From: Candidatus Gastranaerophilales bacterium
GTDB taxonomy: Bacteria; Cyanobacteriota; Vampirovibrionia; Gastranaerophilales; Gastranaerophilaceae
DNA: 64,000 bases
Assembly: GCA_944323145.1 (NCBI GenBank)
Contig: CALURJ010000001.1
Coordinates: 1 to 64,000 of the forward strand
Direction: 5' to 3'
The notes under the pieces are model-generated. The model searched no databases, was not told the origin of the DNA, and was given only the letters and a program-made list of their open reading frames with translations. The translations under genes were made by a program, and so were the position numbers. Positions 59,009 to 64,000 of the stretch are shown piece by piece. Every line of letters begins with the position of its first letter. The stretch's first letter is position 1.

Positions 59009-60397
59009 GTGTATTCTTATAACATTAACAGTTATCAATATAATAATTATAACACAGTTAAGCCTGTAAAGACTTCTAATGTTTCAAATAATGAAAATGT
59101 AAAAGACAACAAACCTTCTTTTGCATCTAATCCTATTATGACACAAGTTCCGTTTAATCCGTCTTTTGCTGCTTCAAGACTAAGGACTGAACTGTCTTCT
59201 AAAGATGAGCAGAATAAATATAATGAATTAACAAAACTTCTTGACAAAGATTCAAAGAAACAGTTGAATACTCTCTTAAAAACAGGAGCTTTATTAAATT
59301 CAGCATCAAACGATAATTCAACAACTCTGGATAATCTTTATAAGATTGCTACTACTCCGAGAGCTCAGGGCTTAAATAATGTTGTCATTCTAAAAGATAC
59401 GATAGCATCTATTGCTGATCCTCATGTTATAACACAGCAATTTGGAAATATTCCGCAGCAATATAAAGCTCAAGTGGCAGCTCTTGAAAACGGACAGGAT
59501 GTTAATGTTGAACATTCAGGCACCTGTGTATCGGCAAGTATTGAATTTAATCTCGCTGATAAGCATCCTGCAGAGTTCGCAAGATTTGCGGAAGGATTAA
59601 GTTCTCCTTCAATGTCCGTAAAAAAAGATATTAAATTGAATAACCTTGCTGATAATACTCTTGATGCTATCTGGCTTTTAAATGCGTTTGAAATACCTTA
59701 TGAAGCAAGAGATTTTAATAAAGCAACTTTGACCTTTGCTCCGGATAAAAATGCAATTGTAAGAGCACATATTCAAACTGTTGACAGAGATAAACTTGAG
59801 CGGTCTCCGCTTGATGTTTTAATGCAGTCAACATTTATGCAGGTTGGCTCACAACAGTCTTATGATTCTCTGACTGATAAAAGAGCCGGTAAATTTAACC
59901 AGAATGAGAAAGGCTTGATAGAGTTTGAAAAAACATTTACTGAATCTGTTGTTGAAGATAAAAATAAAATTTCAGTTACTTATCAGACGGTTGACGAAAA
60001 TGCAAGGCTGGTCGGATATGAAACAGATTTTAATACAATGAAAAAACAGATAACAGATGCTTTAAATTTAGGTGAAAATGTTATCATCGGATACACTCAG
60101 GTTGATAATAATAATACTATAATTAACGGTCATGAAATAACAATTACAGGAACTAAAACCGGCAAGGACGGTAAAATGATATTTATTTGTAATGATACAG
60201 ACGATAATATGTCAAAATCCGTTGAATATTCGGAAGATTATCTGCTGCCGAAAATTCATCATGCGGCACTTCCGCAGTCAGTCGTTGCAAATGATGTAAA
60301 TCTTGTTGAAAACTGGGTAGAAGGTTTAAAAACTTATAAAGAACTCAAAAAACAGGCTCAACAGCAAGGTGTCAGCAGATTACAAATAGCGGCTTAA
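59009..60397 (+). CDS. Possible papain-fold (C39/peptidase-like) cytoplasmic protein of unknown function
   Basis: A 462-residue protein, GTG start with GGAG 7 bases upstream; TATAAT lies 22 bases before it. The first 40 residues are Asn/Tyr/Lys-rich (SYNINSYQYNNYN) and end KPSFAS, then PSFAASRLR. The core has EHSGTCVSASIEFN with C173, NGHEITITGTK with H375 and FICNDTDDN with N395/D396, in the order Cys-His-Asn expected of a papain-like fold. This assignment is inference from motif order only. No signal peptide. The next gene starts 80 bases on. Confidence 0.6.
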   Translation: MYSYNINSYQYNNYNTVKPVKTSNVSNNENVKDNKPSFASNPIMTQVPFNPSFAASRLRTELSSKDEQNKYNELTKLLDKDSKKQLNTLLKTGALLNSASNDNSTTLDNLYKIATTPRAQGLNNVVILKDTIASIADPHVITQQFGNIPQQYKAQVAALENGQDVNVEHSGTCVSASIEFNLADKHPAEFARFAEGLSSPSMSVKKDIKLNNLADNTLDAIWLLNAFEIPYEARDFNKATLTFAPDKNAIVRAHIQTVDRDKLERSPLDVLMQSTFMQVGSQQSYDSLTDKRAGKFNQNEKGLIEFEKTFTESVVEDKNKISVTYQTVDENARLVGYETDFNTMKKQITDALNLGENVIIGYTQVDNNNTIINGHEITITGTKTGKDGKMIFICNDTDDNMSKSVEYSEDYLLPKIHHAALPQSVVANDVNLVENWVEGLKTYKELKKQAQQQGVSRLQIAA

Positions 60398-60477
60398 TGT
60401 TATTTAACATTGAGCCCAAATTTTAGCAAAAAAAATATTGACAGTGTTTAATAAATTTAAATAATAGGTGAAAAAAT

Positions 60478-62133
60478 ATGAATTTAATTATAAGCAGATT
60501 TCCGGGAATTAGATTTAATGGAAAGCCAGCGGTTATTCCTAATGGTACTGCAATGCAGTTGCCGGTTCTTCCTTCGCTTCAAGACACTTTTGAAAAATCC
60601 GATAAAACTCGGAATAATTCACCTGAGGCTAGTGTTTCCTCAAAAACGGCAGTGTCTAAATATTCATCTCCTGACTATACAACTGCAAGTATATTATACA
60701 TAGCAGATATTCATGGAAAAATGACTAATATGGAGAGAATTTGTGAGATGGCGAAAATATTTGACTCAACTTCTACTGCAAATGCCAAATTGAAACTTGC
60801 CTCCGGAGATATTCTGCTTGGCTCAAATCCGATGACAAATAAAGTTGCAAGTCATTTTTTAAATTGGATTGGTGTTACAAATAACGGCCTCGGTAACCAT
60901 GAACTGGACGCTACCCCTGCGGCTCTTGCAGAGTCGTTAAAAGATGCCAAATATAATCTGCTTGCCGCTAATGTTACTGTAAATCCTAAAAGCCCTATGG
61001 CTGGAAAAATTAAGAAATCTGTTATAGAAGAATATAACGGTCAAAAGTTCGGAATTATTGGTACTGCTCCTTCTGATGCTCTGGAAAGGGTGGGTACCAG
61101 AGAATCTCTTGAAGATATGAAGATTGATGATATTGACACTACTATTAAAAAAGTTCAAGATGAAATTAATAAGTTAAAAGAGCAGAAAATTGATAAAATA
61201 ATACTGCTTTCACATTCCGGAAAAGATGCAGATAAGCGCTTGGCCCAAGAAACGGACGGAATTGATATTATTCTTGGCGGTCATACTCATGATTTATATA
61301 AAGGAGTTAATGAAGGTGAAAATCTTCTCTATTCCAAATCAGGTGAGCCTGTTGTTATTACACAAATTGGAAAAGATGGCGAATATGTGGGTGTGTTGAA
61401 CGCGGTATTTAATAAAGAAGGTGTTATCGCAAAAGTTCAAAATAATGTTATACGAACTGGAACTTTTACAAGAAAACTCCCTTTTAAAACTGCAGTTGAA
61501 TCAATTATCGGAAAACCTGAGGTTCTTGGTACCATAAAATCAGCTCCGCCTTCACCCGGTGACAGGTTAATCAGCAATAATCCGCATGGGAATTTAATTG
61601 TCGATGCAATGAGAAATGAACTCGGAACCGATATTGCATTACTTAATGCTGGTAATCTTCGCGGTTTTTTCCCGGAAGGAGAGGTGGACTCAAGAAGGAT
61701 TAATGATGTGACACCTTTTGAAGATAAGATGATGATTTGTAATTTATCTGAAAAACAAATTGTGGATGCTATAAAAAATGGTGCTAAATCATTTTTAAAT
61801 CCTGCACATAAGCCCGGAATACTTCTTGTTTCTGGATTAAAATATACTGTCACTGATAAAGGTGAATTAAAAAGTTTAACATTTATAGACAAACAAGGAA
61901 AAGAAAACCCGTTGAATATCAATAATCCAAGTACAAACAGAAAATTCACTGTAGCATGTGATGATTTTCTGGCTTATGGCGGTGATAATTATTTGCCTGT
62001 AAATCAAAATCCTGATTATGTTTTGCAAAAATTTGACGTAGACAAAAATGTTTATACTGCAAAATATATTAAAAACCATAAGGATCCTATTGAAATCAAG
62101 GAAGATGACAGAATAACGATTGTTAAATCTTAA
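60478..62133 (+). CDS. 5'-nucleotidase/UshA-like metallophosphoesterase, no signal peptide (paralog 2)
   Basis: A 551-residue protein homologous along its length to the one at 18249-19811. Metal motifs: IADIHGKM, SGDILLG, LGNHELD, LLSHSGKD and LGGHTHD, then the 5'-nucleotidase C-terminal domain with LNAGNLRGFF and a late DFLAYGGDN. It has a short N-terminal leader (SRFPGIRFNGKP) instead of a signal peptide and a polar linker to about residue 65. The catalytic set is complete, so activity on nucleotides or nucleotide sugars is likely. Its stop overlaps the convergent sigma factor stop by 4 bases. Confidence 0.88.
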   Translation: MNLIISRFPGIRFNGKPAVIPNGTAMQLPVLPSLQDTFEKSDKTRNNSPEASVSSKTAVSKYSSPDYTTASILYIADIHGKMTNMERICEMAKIFDSTSTANAKLKLASGDILLGSNPMTNKVASHFLNWIGVTNNGLGNHELDATPAALAESLKDAKYNLLAANVTVNPKSPMAGKIKKSVIEEYNGQKFGIIGTAPSDALERVGTRESLEDMKIDDIDTTIKKVQDEINKLKEQKIDKIILLSHSGKDADKRLAQETDGIDIILGGHTHDLYKGVNEGENLLYSKSGEPVVITQIGKDGEYVGVLNAVFNKEGVIAKVQNNVIRTGTFTRKLPFKTAVESIIGKPEVLGTIKSAPPSPGDRLISNNPHGNLIVDAMRNELGTDIALLNAGNLRGFFPEGEVDSRRINDVTPFEDKMMICNLSEKQIVDAIKNGAKSFLNPAHKPGILLVSGLKYTVTDKGELKSLTFIDKQGKENPLNINNPSTNRKFTVACDDFLAYGGDNYLPVNQNPDYVLQKFDVDKNVYTAKYIKNHKDPIEIKEDDRITIVKS

Positions 62134-62792
62134 TATCCGTATTGTTCTTTAGAGTTCAGGTATTCTTTTACAGTATTAAGTGATGACTGGACAATACGTG
62201 TAACTCTTGATGGAGAAAGTCCTACCTGTTTTGCAATATCTTTAACCTGCATGTTTCTGTAAAATCTGTATTCTACAACAGTTCTTTCTTTGGGAGGAAG
62301 TTTTGCTATAGCTTCTCTTATCATACGTCCCATTTCTGTTATTTCAGCATTTTCATCGGGTTGGGCATGATTATCTTTTAAGAAGTCAAACGGAGAATCA
62401 TTGTCGCTTGCAGCTGCGGCAAGTCCGTCAATTGACAGCACAGTTTCGTAAATAGCTTCACGAACCTTGGCTTTTTGCATATCCATGCCTTCTACGGCTT
62501 CTTCTTCGTCGTATTCACCTTCAGGTTTATGTTTTAAAGAGTACCATTTATATCTTATTCTTAATTCGTTTCTTATTGCCCAGCGTACCGCAGTTGCAAT
62601 ATATGCAGCATTATATCTTTCAAGCTGTTCAGGCGACTTATTTTTAATTAAAACCTGTATAGCAATAATGCCGATGGAAACAAGTTCTTCATACTCAACC
62701 ATATGTGAAGGTATTCTTCTTTGTTCCACTTTGGCAACTTTTTGGACAATATCTATATATTCTTTTAATTTATTTTTATCTTGTATAATCAT
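62130..62792 (-). CDS. FliA/WhiG-like sigma-70-family factor (flagellar)
   Basis: A 220-residue protein. Region 2 (VEYEELVSIGIIAIQVLIKNK, YIATAVRWAIRNELRIR) and region 4 (LPPKERTVVEYRFYRNMQVKDIAKQVGLSPSRVTRIVQSSL) are clear, with a polar region-3 linker containing acidic stretches. Size and layout fit sigma-28. flhB upstream on the same strand (31-base gap) supports a role in flagellar gene expression. Other flagellar genes are transcribed from the plus strand at 55.7-57.9 kb. Confidence 0.85.
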   Translation of the reverse strand: MIIQDKNKLKEYIDIVQKVAKVEQRRIPSHMVEYEELVSIGIIAIQVLIKNKSPEQLERYNAAYIATAVRWAIRNELRIRYKWYSLKHKPEGEYDEEEAVEGMDMQKAKVREAIYETVLSIDGLAAAASDNDSPFDFLKDNHAQPDENAEITEMGRMIREAIAKLPPKERTVVEYRFYRNMQVKDIAKQVGLSPSRVTRIVQSSLNTVKEYLNSKEQYGY

Positions 62793-62823
62793 GATTTACA
62801 ATATTATATTAGCATAGAACTTC

Positions 62824-63897
62824 TTATATTCTACCTTTATTTGTAGTATTTTTCAAGTTATAAACAAAAAGTAAGATTTCTGCTATTGCCTTGTACAATT
62901 CCGGCGGAATCTGCTGGTTTAAATCGACCATTTTAAATAGTGCTCGAGCAACGGGCGCATTTTCAATTACAGGTACTCCGTGTTCTTTTGCAATATTAAT
63001 AATTTGTTTTGCAATAAGCTCTGTACCTTTGGCAACAAGCATCGGCGAGGCCATTTCTTCTGCTTTATATTTAAGTGCGCAGGCTATATGGGTCGGGTTT
63101 GTTACTACAAAATCTGCATCCGGTACTGCATCCATCATGCCTCTCTGGAGCATCTGCATACGGCGTTGACGAAGTGCCGCTTTAACATTCGGGTCGCCTT
63201 CTGTGTTTTTGTATTCATCCTTGATTTCCTTAAAAGACATTTTTTGGTCTTTTAAAAATTTCCATTTGGTTACCCCATAGTCTGCAGCTGAGATTACCAG
63301 AAACGCTATGCAGGCTTTAAATATAAAGTCTGTTATAAGTTTGCCGAACTCTATCATAACAGCGAAATTATTATCTATTGCAGCCAGCATTAAAATATTT
63401 TCAATATGTTCCATATAAACACTGTAGCCGATATAACCAAGAAGAATTACTTTAAGGATATTTTTAAACAGTTCAAACAGTGTTTTTATAGACATCAGGT
63501 TTTTAAAATATTTTGTAGGATTTAATTTATCGAGTTTGGGAACTAAAGGGGCTGTAGCAACAAGCGGGCCAACCTGAATAAAGTCTGCCATAATTGCGAT
63601 AAACCAGGCTATAAAAAGTATTGGACCTATAATTAGTACAGTGCATTTTATAGTGACAGTTAATATATATGTGAGTCCTATATCTGACAGGTGTCCGTTT
63701 GGGATTTGTTCGTACAGAAGTACATATAACTGTACAATCTGATTCCAAACAAATGGCGCAAGTCCGAAAATTACTGAAAATAAAATAAGCAGCGACAAAG
63801 CTGTTGAAAAATCTTTTGATTTAACAACCTGACCTTCTTTTCTTGCCTGCTCGAGTTTCCTCGGGGTGGCATCAAATTGCTTGTCTTCATCACCCAT
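62824..63897 (-). CDS. flhB: Flagellar export switch protein FlhB
   Basis: A 357-residue protein. Four membrane helices (about 30-50, 75-105, 145-165, 185-205), then the cytoplasmic switch domain with N267-P268-T269-H270, the self-cleavage site that changes export from rod/hook to filament proteins. The start GDEDKQFDATPRKLEQARKEG is canonical for FlhB. AAGGA precedes the ATG. The sigma factor gene follows after 31 bases. Confidence 0.97.
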   Translation of the reverse strand: MGDEDKQFDATPRKLEQARKEGQVVKSKDFSTALSLLILFSVIFGLAPFVWNQIVQLYVLLYEQIPNGHLSDIGLTYILTVTIKCTVLIIGPILFIAWFIAIMADFIQVGPLVATAPLVPKLDKLNPTKYFKNLMSIKTLFELFKNILKVILLGYIGYSVYMEHIENILMLAAIDNNFAVMIEFGKLITDFIFKACIAFLVISAADYGVTKWKFLKDQKMSFKEIKDEYKNTEGDPNVKAALRQRRMQMLQRGMMDAVPDADFVVTNPTHIACALKYKAEEMASPMLVAKGTELIAKQIINIAKEHGVPVIENAPVARALFKMVDLNQQIPPELYKAIAEILLFVYNLKNTTNKGRI

Positions 63898-63939
63898 TTG
63901 CTAGTTCCTTATTAATTATAATTATAGCATGGTCAAGGG

Positions 63940-64000
63940 TTAGGAAACTATTTTTACTCCGGAACTCGTCCCCAGTCTTTCGGCTCCGGTCTCAAGCATT
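63940..64000 (-). CDS. deoC: Deoxyribose-phosphate aldolase, C-terminal end (partial)
   Basis: Only about 20 codons at the window edge, read on the minus strand: LETGAERLGTSSGVKIVS then a TAA stop. The AxRLGTSSGVKIV ending is the conserved C-terminal beta-strand/phosphate loop of DeoC, which splits deoxyribose 5-phosphate into glyceraldehyde 3-phosphate and acetaldehyde. It lies upstream of flhB on the same strand. The rest of the gene is beyond the window. Confidence 0.75.
   Translation of the reverse strand, partial: MLETGAERLGTSSGVKIVS

Overview
The window is AT-rich, gene-dense bacterial DNA. The best guess at source is a gut-type, non-photosynthetic cyanobacterial relative (Vampirovibrionia/Melainabacteria, order Gastranaerophilales). 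This rests on prepilins with the FTLAEVLITLGIIGVV-type N-terminus, flagellar genes beside a FliA-like sigma factor, and many proteins that match no family I know but share a short Asn/Tyr-rich N-terminus. I ran no database search, so the taxonomy is inference. I saw no tRNA, rRNA, CRISPR array, transposase or prophage.

Layout. 1-8.8 kb: the 3' end of gap, two small proteins, an M16 peptidase without a signal peptide, purA, a prepilin with a C10 tract in its leader, then etfB-etfA with a Cys-rich mini-protein and an NfnA-like flavoprotein. 8.9-14.9 kb (minus strand): a small unknown, two divergent HNH paralogs, and a compact run yebC - GGDEF cyclase - tsaE - tsaB. 15-19.8 kb (plus): glyS, a small unknown, a 440-bp block of nested inverted repeats, a TM1266-like regulator and a 5'-nucleotidase-like phosphoesterase. 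19.8-22.1 kb (minus): three overlapping membrane-protein genes. 22.2-29.9 kb: prfB with its programmed +1 frameshift, a PHP phosphoesterase, rph, two secreted charged coiled-coil proteins, ilvB and a pilin-like protein. 29.9-33.6 kb (minus): family-4 UDG, a second M16 peptidase and a membrane glycosyltransferase with a C10 tract. 33.6-39.9 kb (plus): nanE, nanK, a UbiA-family enzyme, lysA, cdaA and a YitT-family protein. 39.9-43.9 kb (minus): two coupled unknown membrane proteins and a second membrane glycosyltransferase. 43.9-49.8 kb (plus): a GT2 enzyme, the c-di-AMP phosphodiesterase pgpH, ybeY, dgkA, a PadR regulator and a DUF512 protein. 49.8-54 kb: glnA, an 800-bp repeat-rich gap and a GH38 mannosidase carrying an in-frame palindromic element. 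54-58 kb: a prepilin, a Tyr/Asn-rich secreted protein, and fliJ - fliK-like - flgE/G-like genes. 58-64 kb: a stand-alone TOPRIM protein, a possible papain-fold protein, a second nucleotidase paralog, a FliA-like sigma factor, flhB and the 3' end of deoC.

How genes fit together. CdaA and PgpH make and break c-di-AMP. NanE and NanK are successive steps of amino-sugar breakdown. A GT2 enzyme that can charge a polyprenol carrier lies beside one of two GT39/GT83-like enzymes that use such donors. FliJ, the FliK-like protein, FlgE/G, the sigma factor and FlhB are parts of flagellum building.

Most interesting signals. (1) Three G:C homopolymers of 10-11 bp, two of them inside surface-structure genes: one between a strong Shine-Dalgarno/ATG and the prepilin cleavage site, one as an extra Pro-run in a glycosyltransferase whose paralog lacks it. 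The third is just upstream of another prepilin. Together they look like phase-variable contingency loci. (2) A palindromic repeat inserted in frame in the mannosidase, with related hairpins in the adjacent gap. (3) A shared N-terminal motif (Met-x-Ile..., Asn/Tyr/Gln-rich, then aromatic-x-Gly) on otherwise unrelated proteins. (4) Several genes whose promoter -10 box sits about 7 nt before the start codon with no ribosome binding site, suggesting leaderless mRNAs.
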